DNA of 64,000 bases from Ampullaceana balthica. Lineage: Eukaryota > Mollusca > Gastropoda > Lymnaeidae. Position numbers and translations under genes: made by a program. How positions within the stretch are numbered: position 1 is the stretch's first letter; every line of letters starts with the position of its first letter. The notes under the pieces are model-generated. The model ran no database searches. It was not told the DNA's origin and was given only the letters and a program-made list of their open reading frames with translations. Below, one piece after another: positions 50,701 through 53,770 of this stretch. The stretch lies in assembly GCA_944989445.1 (NCBI GenBank), contig CALYLW010000057.1, positions 620,001 through 684,000 of the forward strand, read 5' to 3'.

Positions 50701-53183
50701 ATGGCGTGGGAGGAGGAGGTAAAACCCATCAAGCGAGACGGGCGATCGGATCGTCATTGGAATGTAAAGTCAACATCGGCGGTCACATGACGAATGAAGG
50801 TCGATCAAATTAACATCGCCGTAACGTTTCTAAATGACATCTGAATGTGATTTCATTGTTTCACTGCGGATTTGGTGTGGTGTGTGTGTATGGGGGGGGG
50901 TGATTTTAAATCTGATTTTATTCTTGTTTGGCGATAAAAGAACCGCTGTATGGAGCACCCTGTCTGAAGTCATAGCGCTGTGTGGAGCACCCTGTCTGAA
51001 GTCATACCGCTGTGTGGAGCACACTGTCTGAAGTCATACCGCTGTGTGGAGCACACTGTCTAAAGGCATACCGCTGTGTGGAGCACCCTAACTAAAGTCA
51101 TACCACTGTGTGGAGCACCCTGTCTAAAGTCATACCGCTGTGTGGAGCACCCTGTCTAAAGTCATACCGCTGTGTGGAGCACCCTGTCTAAAGTCATACC
51201 GCTGTGTGGAGCACCCTGTCTAAAGTCATACCGCTGTGTGGAGCACCCTGTCTAAAGTCATATCGCTGTGTGGAGCACCCTGTCTAAAGTCATACCGCTG
51301 TGTGGAGCACCCTGTCTAAAGTCATACCGCTGTGTGGAGCACCCTGTCTAAAGTCATACCGCTGTGTGGAGCACCCTGTCTAAAGTCATACCGCTGTATT
51401 CAGAGTTGGAGTTGAAATATTTTCTAGACGCCTTACATCAGTGGTTTACTCGGGCTGAAAAAAAATATCTTTTATTTTAAAATATCGCATGCTTAATCAA
51501 TGAATTCAACGTTTCTGGTTACACTACAGTGTCGTGTTCAGGCGAAATCACATTTGTAAAATGAATCCTTTAAATGGAATCTACATTCGGGATGTCTAGA
51601 ATCACTATTCCAAAGTTATTTTCTGATGTTAAAGGTCTATGGACCAAAGTCAAGTATTCACCGTGTGTATGTATGTGGCCTACGTCACCGTGACATCAAT
51701 TATTAAATCAAATATTTGTCAGCTTGTTATGCCATCGTAAAATGGATGGTTTGGGCATGAAAAAAGAGAATAGGAATCAGTGAACGTTTCCAAACTTCAA
51801 TTACACGTATTTCGCAATTAAAACGTCTGGTCAAGTGAACATAACAACAAATGGATTACAAGAGATTTAAGTGATCTTCACCACCATTTAATTGGGAAAA
51901 AATAATTAAAAATCCATTTTCGCCACAGTTGTTGGCAGTGATACCAGAGACGGCAGCTGGAAGTCAGAGCTTGAAGGGTCAAGGCCGTACATCGGTCGAA
52001 CTGGAAGAATGTATTTGAGGCAGCCCTACATGGGCTGTAGCACCACGGATGATGACTGAATGTGTTCTCGGGGCCCAAGATGATTCTTATTTTAAACTTT
52101 ACATTTCAAGTCCCCATAATCACATATGTAAGATATTATCTTAAAGGAGTGTGTTACTGTCCCCATTCGAGCGATCATTTGAGACTTTATATTTTTAACG
52201 GAGCCCTTCGACCTTATATCATACTGTTTGTAAACAGTGAAAATATTGTGTCATGCATTTTGATAGTTTTAAATTTTTGGTCAGCTTTGTAATTATTCTA
52301 TTGGAATGTAAGTTTCAAAAAAACTTTAAACAAAACAGTAAAATATGGATAGAAAGAGCCAAATATAAAATGGTATATGAATGATGAGTTAAGGGCTCGC
52401 TGTAAACTGCTACTCCGACGTTGTTTAAATAAACTTGATTTGTTTTTTCATTTTTACGTTTCAAGGATAAAGATATTAATAGTTTTGAAAATTATGCAGC
52501 CAAAAATCTCCCGCCCCCCCTACCCCTGGTCATTCCAGCACTTGCCTGATCCTGCAGCAGAAATTCTTATTTTCACATTTTTTATCATTTTAATTAAAGA
52601 GCGATTTAATTGCATATTTTATGGTATGTCAATAGAATTAAACATTTTAAGTAGGATTTTACTTAGCATCTGGTTGGGACATTATTTAAGGAAGATAGAT
52701 ATAACAGCGACCAAGGAAACTGTAGATAAATTTAACTTTGGACAAGATGTTTTGACGACTTTTGATGGCACGAATATTACTATTCAAAAGGAGATACCTA
52801 CGCAAAGTATCAAGACATTTGTTTAACATTAAAATTTATCTTGTATGTATGTTTAACATCACCATTACAGAGATGAAATTTTCTATCGTTTGTACACCAG
52901 CATGGACCAGTTTCCTATAATGATAAACAGAACTCTAGTATTTTTTTATAGTATGCCTCTAATTAAGGTAATTACTTACGTCAGGTCTGTGACTATGCAT
53001 GTAATACTGGGCTAGATCGATTAAATCAGACTATCGGCTGGCATATACAAAGTTAAACCGATTAAAAACGCTGTGCAACTACAGTCGAAATAAAGATGGA
53101 GATATGACCTACCTGAGGTGTTCTAGCACTCTTGGATTTCTCATGTTGATCAGGTTATGAATGGCACGGCGCACGTAGTAATC
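527..53183 (-). CDS. soluble guanylate cyclase, alpha-subunit type (six internal exons; partial gene)
   Basis: Spliced exons 53113-53183, 49980-50107, 45572-45711, 42006-42572, 23266-23445 and 527-665 join in phase to about 408 codons without a stop. Order of domains: H-NOX-like (first four exons, including PSFRC and HYYSLR), HNOBA/PAS-like ([28 protein letters not shown]), then the start of the signalling helix coiled coil ([29 protein letters not shown]). The LKGQM to GEQTKAQDGLKKR stretch reads like alpha subunits of NO-sensitive guanylate cyclase, the cytosolic heterodimer that makes cGMP from GTP. The proximal heme histidine position of beta subunits (LHDHL) is glutamine here (LQDQ), as expected for a non-heme alpha subunit. 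The catalytic domain lies left of the window and the N-terminus was not located. Introns are about 3.0, 4.3, 3.0, 18.6 and 22.6 kb, all GT-AG. Alternative: a divergent atypical subunit. Confidence 0.9.
666..1942. other. intron sequence, no gene seen
   Basis: AT-rich intron between exons E and F. Holds short GT-rich runs near 700-750 and a (GA)n run at about 1447-1470. Nothing else recognised. Confidence 0.6.
1943..2231. repeat. 29-bp minisatellite, about 10 copies
   Basis: Unit begins ATATGGGTCATATTGAACAA and ends AGATCATGT; successive GGGTCAT starts are 29 bases apart. Copies are nearly identical, with single changes (one GCAT, one CGTG, one GTGTCAT). Each unit contains AACAAAG, a match to the WWCAAWG consensus bound by SOX-type HMG proteins; any binding is inference. 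Confidence 0.95.
2232..2730. other. intron sequence, nothing recognised
   Basis: AT-rich unique-looking sequence without coding or repeat signatures I could identify. Confidence 0.5.
2731..2972 (+). mobile_element. tRNA-derived SINE, copy 1
   Basis: Starts with a tRNA-like head: A-box-like GGTGGTCGAGTGGC and B-box-like CACGAGTTCGAATCC near 2760-2774. It is followed by a conserved body (CCCGGGCCTAGGGCGTCCCT, GGTACCTAACGC, GGACGCAATTATCTTCTGCA) and an AGATAAGATA tail. The same body occurs inverted at 44839-45122 and 53481-53770. Internal pol III promoter boxes are expected to drive SINE transcription. Not a functional tRNA gene. Confidence 0.9.
2973..5084. other. intron sequence with minor simple repeats
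   Basis: No gene seen. Holds (CA)n near 3087-3104, homopolymer T/A runs, and at about 3634-3678 a stretch (GGTGCAGTTATTTGGTGCGC and flanks) that recurs near 25998-26042, so both are parts of an undefined interspersed repeat. Confidence 0.5.
5085..6260. repeat. inverted pair of elements related to family X
   Basis: The left copy starts at TAAATCCCTTATATATTAAC (about 5087) and carries GGGCGGAAAAACAAAAGT and TTTCAGATTGATCGAACGTA. Inverted counterparts lie at about 5735-5800 (TTTTGTTTTTCCGCCC, GTTAATATAAGGGATT) and at about 6065-6120 (TTACAGTACATTCGATCGAT). A unit containing AACAACCCCGTAAAAACAAA is duplicated at about 5800-5865, followed by TTTTTGACTATAAATCCC. Terminal motifs (AAATCC-TTATAT, GTAAAAAC...TTTTTGACTATAAATCC) are diverged versions of family X. 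Confidence 0.65.
6402..6590. mobile_element. GTGACACC miniature hAT-like element, copy 1
   Basis: Left end TAGTGGCGTCACTAGG and right end CCAGTGACGCCTCTG are inverted repeats. Internal sequence holds GGGTGACACCATCACAAGG, AATGTAAAATTTTGTATGTT and GACAGACTCGGAGGAGGTC. Same ends and subterminal sequence as the larger hAT element at 7658-10269. No convincing 8-bp TSD remains (CCCTCGAC versus ATATTGGC). Confidence 0.8.
6742..7346 (-). mobile_element. family X element, copy D (cut by the Tigger-like element)
   Basis: Begins TTTAAATCCTTTATATTAAC, continues with the family body (TTCAGATCGATCGAATGTAC, GTGCGTATTATATTGACAAT, GTGCGCACTATGTTAAACAT, GCGTATTGTAATGAACATTC) and is interrupted at GATTTATA by the element starting at 7347. 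Its last bases resume after 12095 as TAGTCAAAAACTTG. More diverged than the other X copies. Confidence 0.8.
7658..10269 (-). mobile_element. hAT transposon (autonomous-type, decayed) with 8-bp TSD GTACTAGC
   Basis: Left end CAGTGGCGTCACTAGG, right end CCTAGTGACGCCTCTG, inverted with one mismatch. Perfect 8-bp TSD GTACTAGC at 7650-7657 and 10270-10277. Subterminal sequence (GGGTGACACCCATCAGGGG left, GGTGACACCATGAGCTACCG right) matches the GTGACACC miniature elements, so this is a candidate source of their transposase. A second repeat (GGACGGCCCC-type end near 10185-10205, with a GC-rich stretch from about 9760) and a TIR-like GGTAGTCCCCTGGTTACGAC at 8243 suggest further insertions inside. Confidence 0.92.
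8519..9690 (-). pseudogene. hAT transposase (ZMYM1-like type), broken
   Basis: Successive minus-strand fragments appear in protein order. First [20 protein letters not shown] and [17 protein letters not shown] (catalytic core region, about 9560-9690), then [18 protein letters not shown] (9175-9444), then [13 protein letters not shown] and [15 protein letters not shown] (about 8880-9060). Last comes a diverged dimerisation region [14 protein letters not shown] (about 8600). In-frame stops and frameshifts separate them. The family position usually occupied by Asp after Tyr in the C-x-G-x-S-Y-D motif is Gly here. Not functional; N-terminal part not seen. Confidence 0.8.
10651..11148 (+). mobile_element. 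family X element, copy B
   Basis: Runs from TAAAAACCAAGTTTTTCACC to GAGTTAATATAAAGGATTTA. Contains the four family motifs (TTCATTATAATACGCAGCGC, TTTAATATAATGCGCACCGA, TCAATAAAATACGCACC, TTCAATATAATACGCACCGC) and the TTTCAGCTCTCTAGCTTACG segment. A partial left end of another copy precedes it at about 10592-10650. Lies inside the Tigger-like element. Confidence 0.85.
11150..11338 (+). mobile_element. family X element, truncated copy directly after copy B
   Basis: Only the right part (TGATCGATCTGAAATTTTGA to GTTAATATAAAGGATTTAAA) is present, joined head-to-tail to copy B through an A-rich junction. Confidence 0.85.
11505..12005 (+). mobile_element. family X element, copy C
   Basis: Full-length copy in the same direction as copy B and very similar to it (CTATAAATCCTTTATGTACG at the left, GTTAATATAAAGGATTTAAA at the right). 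Ends just before the right terminal region of the Tigger-like element. Confidence 0.87.
12113..12611 (-). mobile_element. family X element, copy E
   Basis: Begins TTTAAATCCTTTATATTAAC right after the remainder of copy D and ends TAGTCAAAAACTTGGTTTTT. Copies D and E are a head-to-tail pair inside the CAATGTTCCC hAT-like element, whose right end resumes at about 12612. Confidence 0.87.
12664..12986. other. intron sequence, nothing recognised
   Basis: AT-rich sequence after the right TSD of the nest; no coding or repeat signature identified. Confidence 0.5.
12987..13737. mobile_element. GTGACACC miniature hAT-like element, copy 2, with internal minisatellite
   Basis: A degenerate left end near 12987 (AGAGGGACGTAGATAGG) is followed by the tandem array, then the family interior (AATGTAAAATTCTGTATGTT, GGCAGACTCCGAGGAGGTC, GGTGACACCATGAGCTATCG), ending GATGCCTCTG at 13737. 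The array replaces the single or double GTGACACC unit of other copies. Confidence 0.85.
13007..13608. repeat. 17-18-bp minisatellite, about 33 copies
   Basis: Unit GGGGTGACACCATCACAA with variants (AAGG for GGGG, GGTTG, CGTCAC, CATAAC). It yields long open frames on both strands such as [12 protein letters not shown], which are products of the repeat, not genes. It arose inside a GTGACACC miniature element. Confidence 0.97.
13738..14432. other. intron sequence, nothing recognised
   Basis: Very AT-rich, with A and T runs; no gene or named repeat. Confidence 0.5.
14433..14920 (+). mobile_element. family X element, copy F
   Basis: Single full copy: left CCATGTTTTTCACTATAAAT, right GAGTTAATATAAAGGATTTT, with the four TATAATACGCACC-type motifs between 14500 and 14670. 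The usual CAAGCAATCAAG stretch before the right end is replaced by a GC-rich GGGCGGGCGGGTGGGCGG at about 14868. Confidence 0.87.
14921..17927. other. intron sequence with GC-richer islands, no gene seen
   Basis: Holds G runs at 15180-15205, a C-run segment near 15290-15310, unrecognised GC-richer sequence at 15200-15550, AT-rich sequence to 16700, and a GC-rich, CpG-containing, apparently unique stretch at about 16800-17480 that could be regulatory (inference only). Short open frames here, including one of 87 codons at 15965-16228 that is rich in Lys, match nothing I know. Confidence 0.45.
17928..18509 (+). pseudogene. RNase H domain and tail of a non-LTR retrotransposon, frameshifted
   Basis: The frame ending at 18493 contains [20 protein letters not shown] then LAKTGA, the classic C-terminal RNase H core, followed by [20 protein letters not shown] and a CRHYSH knuckle. 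Near 18350 the homology moves to another frame: [20 protein letters not shown], then [20 protein letters not shown] and a stop at about 18507. This layout (RNase H then Cys/His tail) fits I-, R1- or ingi-like elements; the clade is not decided. Upstream reverse transcriptase not seen. Confidence 0.8.
18510..19056. other. intron sequence, nothing recognised
   Basis: No gene or named repeat apart from possible 3' sequence of the preceding retrotransposon (AGAAGAAGAAGTAGGAG at about 18533). Confidence 0.45.
19057..19470. mobile_element. hAT-like element with CGATTAATCG termini (possible)
   Basis: Left part has AATTGTTCGATTAATCGGGA near 19062, right part has ACGATTACTCGATTAATTAA ending ATTTCCGCAGCCCC near 19470. 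The right end resembles the TAGGGCTGCGGAAATTAA end at 27028. Termini of the type TAGGGCTGC...GATTAATCG are known from BED-type hAT elements. No coding sequence seen inside. Confidence 0.5.
19471..21286. other. AT-rich intron sequence, nothing recognised
   Basis: Holds a (TAA)n run at about 20914-20938 and a C run at 21126-21134 followed by (CA)n. No gene. Confidence 0.5.
21287..22144. other. 858-bp cytosine-depleted block; the only cytosines are in CpG
   Basis: Between the cytosines at 21286 and 22145 the plus strand has four cytosines: 21315, 21649, 21886 and 21955. Each is followed by G. The neighbouring sequence on both sides has ordinary cytosine content. The 5' third (about 21420-21600) is almost only G and T; the 3' part contains A as well and looks like complex sequence in which every non-CpG C became T. 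No coding potential recognised. Confidence 0.95.
22145..23265. other. intron sequence, nothing recognised
   Basis: Unique-looking AT-rich sequence with a C run and (CA)n at 23210-23245 next to exon E. Confidence 0.5.
23266..23445 (-). CDS. sGC alpha exon E (end of HNOBA/PAS)
   Basis: Acceptor TCCCTACCAG, donor GCCCAG|GTAGGT; 180 bp, 60 codons, phase 0 at both ends. Encodes [20 protein letters not shown], then [18 protein letters not shown] and GEQTKAQ, a highly conserved block. A (CA)n run lies just beyond the donor. Confidence 0.95.
23446..23841. other. intron sequence upstream of exon E, nothing recognised
   Basis: AT-rich; includes the polypyrimidine tract of the exon E acceptor just right of 23445 on the minus strand. 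Confidence 0.5.
23842..23953. mobile_element. GTGACACC miniature hAT-like element, truncated copy 3
   Basis: Starts CAGAGGCGTTACTAGGG and continues with GGACCGCACAGCGTGACAAG, GGGTGACACC and ATGTAAAATTCCTATATGTT. The right half is missing. Confidence 0.75.
24090..24150 (-). repeat. single monomer piece of the GGCGCC repeat
   Basis: GGGGCGCCTACGGCCGTCAC followed by TCAAAAGCCCAAGTAACTTA is the reverse complement of the unit repeated at 26263-26960. Confidence 0.65.
24185..25497 (-). mobile_element. hAT transposon with 8-bp TSD AGTGTGTC
   Basis: Left end CAGGGGCGCCCACAGC, right end GCTGCGGGCGCCCCTG, inverted with one mismatch. Perfect TSD AGTGTGTC at 24177-24184 and 25498-25505. At 1313 bp it is an internal-deletion derivative that keeps only the C-terminal half of a transposase on the minus strand. 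Confidence 0.95.
24511..25420 (-). pseudogene. hAT transposase C-terminal half with dimerisation domain
   Basis: Three consecutive minus-strand pieces in order: [20 protein letters not shown] to [10 protein letters not shown] (25118-25384), [20 protein letters not shown] to LTKDDMDKI (24875-25110), and [20 protein letters not shown] then [19 protein letters not shown] (24511-24894). The last is the hAT C-terminal dimerisation signature. Only about two breaks separate the pieces, so it is younger than the copy at 8519-9690. The N-terminal zinc finger and the first catalytic residues are absent. Confidence 0.9.
25498..25839. other. intron sequence, nothing recognised
   Basis: AT-rich; no gene. 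Confidence 0.5.
25840..25950. repeat. about 110-bp imperfect hairpin, MITE-like
   Basis: Left arm AAAAGCACAGTAATGTCCCT followed by TAGCGTTA; right arm TAACGCTGAGGGACATCACT followed by CTGCTTTT. The arms (about 50 bases each) are imperfect inverted repeats with an AT-rich centre (TATATATAATATATTTA). No clear TSD. Confidence 0.75.
25951..26262. repeat. short direct repeats of about 120-bp spacing
   Basis: AAAAATCGTGTGGTGATTAG at about 26044 and AAAAATCGTGTGTTGTTTAG at about 26158, each followed by CACTGTAAAAATA. The stretch at 25998-26042 recurs near 3634-3678. Confidence 0.6.
26263..26960 (+). repeat. degenerate tandem repeat, about 110-145 bp, about six units
   Basis: Each unit carries AATACTTTGTGTACATTTCA, TTTAATATTTCGTATTTATC, TTACTTGGGCTTTTG and a palindromic GGGCGCCGTAGGCGCCC, in that order. 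Unit starts lie near 26272, 26401, 26545, 26655, 26770 and 26880. Copies differ by deletions and substitutions, so the array is old. A lone inverted piece lies at 24090-24150. Confidence 0.85.
26961..27292. mobile_element. hAT-like terminus (TAGGGCTGCGG) after an AT microsatellite
   Basis: (TA)n at about 27010-27028 is followed by TTAGGGCTGCGGAAATTAAC and TTTCTCGATTAATCGTTAAC, the same kind of end as at 19470 and 37915. No matching right end or coding sequence found nearby. Confidence 0.5.
27293..27430 (-). mobile_element. CAATGTTCCC hAT-like miniature element, truncated
   Basis: CAATGTTCCCTCTACTAAGT at 27293, then TTCGTTGGGCCGTGTGCAAA, TTTTTTGTGCAATATTTTAC and TACTGCGCGGTGATTCTAAA, in the inverse direction to the copy at 6610. 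The other terminus is not recognisable. Confidence 0.75.
27431..29261. other. intron sequence, no gene; two GC-richer stretches
   Basis: GC-richer, non-repetitive stretches at about 27590-27910 and 28430-28720 stand out from AT-rich surroundings. They could be regulatory or former coding sequence, but I see no reading frame or motif to support either. Confidence 0.4.
29262..30004. repeat. 22-bp minisatellite, about 33 copies
   Basis: Unit GCAGAGATGTAATACTTGTA plus AA. Almost every unit is identical; one is shortened near 29571-29580 (AGAGTACTGT) and one has TTTTAAAG near 29932. High homogeneity implies recent expansion. Confidence 0.98.
30005..30348. other. intron sequence, nothing recognised
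   Basis: Mixed-composition sequence after the array; no gene seen. Confidence 0.45.
30349..30545 (+). mobile_element. CAATGTTCCC hAT-like miniature element, diverged full-length copy
   Basis: CCATAAGCTGCGCGGCCGCA, AATTTAGAATTACCGCGCAG, GCAAATTTGCTCACGACTTT and ACATGGGCCAACGAACCTTA match the copy split by insertions at 6610-12663, and show where that copy was interrupted. Terminal bases are degenerate and no TSD is left. Confidence 0.75.
30546..32399. other. intron sequence, no recognised gene
   Basis: Several open frames of about 120 codons on the minus strand (30989-31375, 31686-32057) have no recognisable domain or motif and I do not call them genes. Confidence 0.45.
32400..32600 (+). mobile_element. 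possible second tRNA-derived SINE family, diverged
   Basis: AGTGCGCTCGCCTCACAAGC followed by GGGCGTGGAATCGGGCCCAC resembles a decayed tRNA head (A box near 32416, B box near 32447). It precedes a GC-richer body (CTGACCTGGAGAGGGGTGGG) unlike the main SINE. Confidence 0.45.
32601..34194. other. AT-rich intron sequence, nothing recognised
   Basis: No gene or named repeat; a short GT-rich run near 33580-33598. Confidence 0.5.
34195..34532 (-). mobile_element. Helitron-like element relic, copy 1
   Basis: On the minus strand it starts TCCTATATTATGAAAGGCAA, very close to the known Helitron 5' terminus TCCTATATAATAAAAG. The body shares ATTGGTCCCTCAAACACA, CGTTTACGCGGACGTTCAAA and ATGCACATGTATGCCGGTCG with 57906-58214. 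Near the other end is a perfect hairpin GCCACCGAACGGTGGC (34229-34244 by inverse), as Helitrons have before their 3' terminus. The final CTRR end was not located. Confidence 0.65.
34722..34960. repeat. 17-bp minisatellite, about 13 copies
   Basis: Unit CAGCCGTGTACTCACCC with variants (ACCACAG, ACGCCAG, GTGCAC, ATGTTTAC). Open frames reading VYSPQPCTH in three phases are products of the repeat. Confidence 0.95.
35262..35540. mobile_element. CCGG-rich repeat with GGGTGTACC-type ends, copy 1
   Basis: Ends TAGTGATGTACCAGATT and CCCGTACACCCCCACTTA are roughly inverted. Interior is built of short variants of AAATCCGGCCGGAGC and GGCCGGATTCCGGATTTGCC. The same material occurs at 37165-37312 and 37970-38067. 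Confidence 0.7.
36007..36366 (-). other. unrecognised open frame inside the GGGGCCGTCC element
   Basis: About 119 codons (for example [20 protein letters not shown] and [20 protein letters not shown]) with an acidic C-terminal part. It could be the tail of a transposase or accessory protein of the surrounding TIR element; I recognise no domain. Position within the TIRs is the only support. Confidence 0.35.
36904..37164. other. intron sequence, nothing recognised
   Basis: No gene or named repeat. Confidence 0.45.
37312..37386. repeat. (TA)n microsatellite
   Basis: About 75 bases of uninterrupted TA dinucleotide. Confidence 0.98.
37545..37784 (+). pseudogene. BED zinc finger of a hAT transposase, broken
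   Basis: Frame from ATG at 37545 reads [12 protein letters not shown], a stop, then [40 protein letters not shown] and [13 protein letters not shown] before a stop. C-x2-C with H-x4-H fits a BED finger, the DNA-binding N-terminus of many hAT transposases. The rest of the transposase is missing; the right TIR (TAACAGCCCTA) is 130 bases further. Confidence 0.75.
38068..38504. other. intron sequence, nothing recognised
   Basis: AT-rich; no gene. Confidence 0.5.
38505..38724. repeat. purine tract with (GA)n
   Basis: A 220-base strand-asymmetric tract of GAGA/GAAA units, densest at 38637-38724. Its complement gives artificial open frames of SLSLSL. Confidence 0.95.
38725..38958. other. short intron segment, nothing recognised
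   Basis: No gene seen. Confidence 0.4.
38959..39480 (+). pseudogene. RTE-like retrotransposon reverse transcriptase tail, split by a miniature hAT element
   Basis: Reads [20 protein letters not shown] then [19 protein letters not shown], the widespread C-terminal motif of RTE/craft-type elements (I+++RLRW-GH+-RM). After a stop it continues TQKTMVN-VV; homology resumes after the insert (39231-39392) as [20 protein letters not shown] then GMEESK. Ancient and non-functional. Confidence 0.75.
39231..39392. mobile_element. 162-bp hAT-like miniature element (CAGAGGCGTAAC ends)
   Basis: Left CAGAGGCGTAAC, right GTTACGCTTCTG, inverted with one mismatch. Flanks AATGTGGT (39223-39230) and GATGTGGT (39393-39400) form an 8-bp TSD with one mismatch. 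The insertion interrupts the RTE-like frame, which continues on the other side. Confidence 0.88.
39576..41215. repeat. 70-bp satellite-like tandem array, about 23 copies
   Basis: Unit contains ACAGCTACACGCTCTATCGG, AGATACATGTGTGTCTA and GTTGACACAAGCAGACCTTC with period 70. Variants alternate (TACACG/TACATG, TCTAAG/TCTATG, a CCA insertion, a GGTTGG insertion). A block of about five units at 39596-39955 is repeated at 39956-40260, a higher-order repeat. The period is not a multiple of 3, so no long protein repeat results. Confidence 0.97.
41216..41904. other. intron sequence, nothing recognised
   Basis: Mixed-composition sequence; ATTACATTACATTAG near 41785 is a short simple repeat. Confidence 0.45.
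41905..41985 (+). mobile_element. 3' tail of an L2/CR1-like retrotransposon (possible)
   Basis: GCTGGGATACAGCGCTATAT followed by AAATTATCAGATTATCAATT and short ATT repeats is the kind of 3' end seen in many L2/CR1-like elements (AGCGCTATATAAAT). A related end (CAGCGCTTTACATAATGAT) lies at 63235. It stops about 20 bases from exon D. Confidence 0.5.
42006..42572 (-). CDS. sGC alpha exon D (end of H-NOX-like and most of HNOBA/PAS)
   Basis: Acceptor TATTTTCAG, donor GAT|GTAAGT; 567 bp, 189 codons, phase 0 at both ends. Contains [21 protein letters not shown] (the Tyr-x-Ser-x-Arg motif that in heme H-NOX proteins contacts the heme propionates), [16 protein letters not shown], and [17 protein letters not shown], all typical of this family. 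It is the longest exon and GC-rich against the AT-rich introns. Confidence 0.95.
42573..44838. other. intron sequence, no recognised gene
   Basis: A 107-codon open frame at 43619-43942 (plus strand) has no recognisable domain and no splice or promoter context; not called. Otherwise AT-rich. Confidence 0.5.
44839..45122 (-). mobile_element. tRNA-derived SINE, copy 2
   Basis: Reverse orientation of the SINE at 2731: tail TATCTTATCTATACAGACGC at the left, body TTCCACGCATTACCCAGCCG and CAGGGACGCCCTAGGCCCCG, tRNA-like head GCGCTGCCACTCGACCACCG at the right. More complete than copy 1. Confidence 0.92.
45123..45356. other. short intron segment, nothing recognised
   Basis: No gene seen. Confidence 0.4.
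45357..45549. mobile_element. GTGACACC miniature hAT-like element, copy 4
   Basis: Starts CAGAGGCGTCACAGCGGG and ends CCTAGTTATGCCTCTG. Interior has GGGTGACACCATCACAAGG, AACATGTAAAATTCTGTATG, CTGACAGACTCCGAAGAAGT and GGTGACACCATGAGCTACCG. No exact TSD. It ends 22 bp from exon C. Confidence 0.87.
45572..45711 (-). CDS. sGC alpha exon C (H-NOX helix with Gln at the heme-His site)
   Basis: Acceptor CTGTTTCAG, donor GATCAG|GTGAGA, 140 bp, entering with two bases and ending in phase 0. Encodes [18 protein letters not shown] and ends SNIDGLQDQ. The motif aligned with beta-subunit LHDHL is LQDQ, so the axial heme ligand is absent. A miniature hAT-like element ends 22 bp past the exon's 3' side. Confidence 0.92.
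45712..46489. other. intron sequence, nothing recognised
   Basis: Includes a G run near 46170 and (GA)n near 46302-46318. Confidence 0.5.
46490..46870. repeat. degenerate GATCTATAATCTATAG repeats
   Basis: Units of about 19 bases (GGGATCTATAATCTATAGT) with variants (AGCAATATC, GTAAGATC), best preserved at 46545-46645. A non-repeat stretch at about 46665-46830 separates a few more units near 46830-46890. Confidence 0.85.
46871..47345. other. intron sequence with a pyrimidine tract
   Basis: Unique AT-rich sequence, then a CT-rich tract at 47205-47345 with C runs and (CT)n/(CG)n next to the family X pair. Confidence 0.55.
47346..47850 (-). mobile_element. family X element, copy G (first of a tandem pair)
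   Basis: TTTAAATCCTTTATATTAAC to GGATTTATAGTCAAAAACGT. The four motifs are clear: GTGCGTATTATATTGAACAA (about 47633), GTGCGTATTTTATTGACAAC, GTGCGCATTATATTAAACAT and CTGCGTATTATAATGAACAT. Confidence 0.9.
47868..48360 (-). mobile_element. family X element, copy H (second of a tandem pair)
   Basis: Same direction as copy G, separated from it by an A-rich junction (47851-47867). Ends GTGAAAAACTTGGTTTTTTA. Copies G and H are closely similar over their whole length, apart from the CTTGATTGC-type repeats near the left end. Confidence 0.9.
48361..49979. other. intron sequence, no recognised gene
   Basis: Small direct repeats (GAGGTGTT at about 49030-49070) and a GT run near 49487-49502. No domain-bearing frames. 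Confidence 0.5.
49980..50107 (-). CDS. sGC alpha exon B (H-NOX-like)
   Basis: Acceptor GTTGTTCAG, donor CTAG|GTAGGT. Enters with one base of the Arg codon and leaves one base. Encodes [16 protein letters not shown] and [17 protein letters not shown]; the second stretch corresponds to the H-NOX helix that reads YDLVAAASKVL in beta subunits. Confidence 0.85.
50108..50937. other. intron sequence with a GC-richer stretch
   Basis: AT-rich to 50400, then a GC-rich, CpG-bearing stretch at about 50520-50810 with G runs. No gene or repeat recognised. Confidence 0.45.
50938..51400. repeat. 32-bp minisatellite, about 14 copies
   Basis: Unit contains CATACCGCTGTGTGGAGCAC and CCTGTCTAAAGT. Early units read TCTGAAGTC, later ones TCTAAAGTC, so variants are spatially grouped. 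Confidence 0.97.
51401..53112. other. intron sequence; possible retrotransposon scrap
   Basis: A GC-richer segment at about 51930-52050 reads [20 protein letters not shown] in one plus frame, vaguely like the last residues of RTE-type pol proteins. Support is weak. An open frame of 149 codons at 52377-52826 (plus) has no known domain and lies in AT-rich sequence; not called as a gene. Confidence 0.35.
53113..53183 (-). CDS. sGC alpha exon A (start of H-NOX-like domain)
   Basis: Most upstream exon recognised. Acceptor TTTCACAG before GAT, donor CTCAG|GTAGGT. It gives 23 codons plus two bases ([20 protein letters not shown]), and the two bases complete an Arg codon with the next exon. It begins in phase 0, so an upstream coding exon is required; none was recognised to the right. 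The short length makes it the least certain exon, but phase and both splice sites agree. Confidence 0.75.
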
Positions 53184-53480
53184 CTGTGAAACAATTGACA
53201 ATAGGTTGATTATTTAAGCTAATCATTTGATAAACATATTATTTTAGAGTAGCATATAATGATGACTATTATCTATTGTTGTTATTTTTCCTCTACCCCT
53301 TCTACTTCTTTTTCTTCTTATTATATTTCCTGATTTCATGGAGGCAAAGAAATCCGAAAATTTTTGGAAAGCTGTGTACATAGATTAAGTTTGATGAAGT
53401 TCGCCTCACTATACTCTGTACATGATTTTCAGCCTCAACGATGAAATGCCTTTACATCATTTCCTCTCTCTATCGCCTTC
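53184..53480. other. sequence upstream of exon A, nothing recognised
   Basis: Contains the acceptor of exon A. Pyrimidine-rich around 53280-53330 on the plus strand. Confidence 0.45.
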
Positions 53481-53770
53481 TCTTCTTATCTTATCTATAC
53501 AGACGCTCTTTCATTTCTTCTATAGAAGATAATTGCGTCCACAGACCATGACAGAAAATCTGTTGGCAAGTGATGCAGCGTTCACAGGGCCACGGCCTTT
53601 GTGGGTTCCACGCATTACCCAGCCGCCTAACTGGTGTTAGGTACCCATTCGGAGCTGGGTGACTCAGGGACGCCCTAGGCCCCGGGAACAAATCCTTGCC
53701 TTCACATAGACACGAACCCGTGACCGTCGTTACGCCAGTCGAGCGCGCTGCCACTCGACCACCGTGGCCC
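53481..53770 (-). mobile_element. tRNA-derived SINE, copy 3
   Basis: Same orientation and extent as copy 2: TATCTTATCTATACAGACGC, TTCCACGCATTACCCAGCCG, CAGGGACGCCCTAGGCCCCG and GCGCTGCCACTCGACCACCG. It carries a small duplication of TTTC/TTCT in the tail. Confidence 0.92.

Noticed and set aside
52377..52826. 149-codon plus-strand open frame
   Set aside because: No recognisable domain, AT-rich composition like the surroundings, Ile/Leu/Phe-rich by composition; no splice or promoter support.
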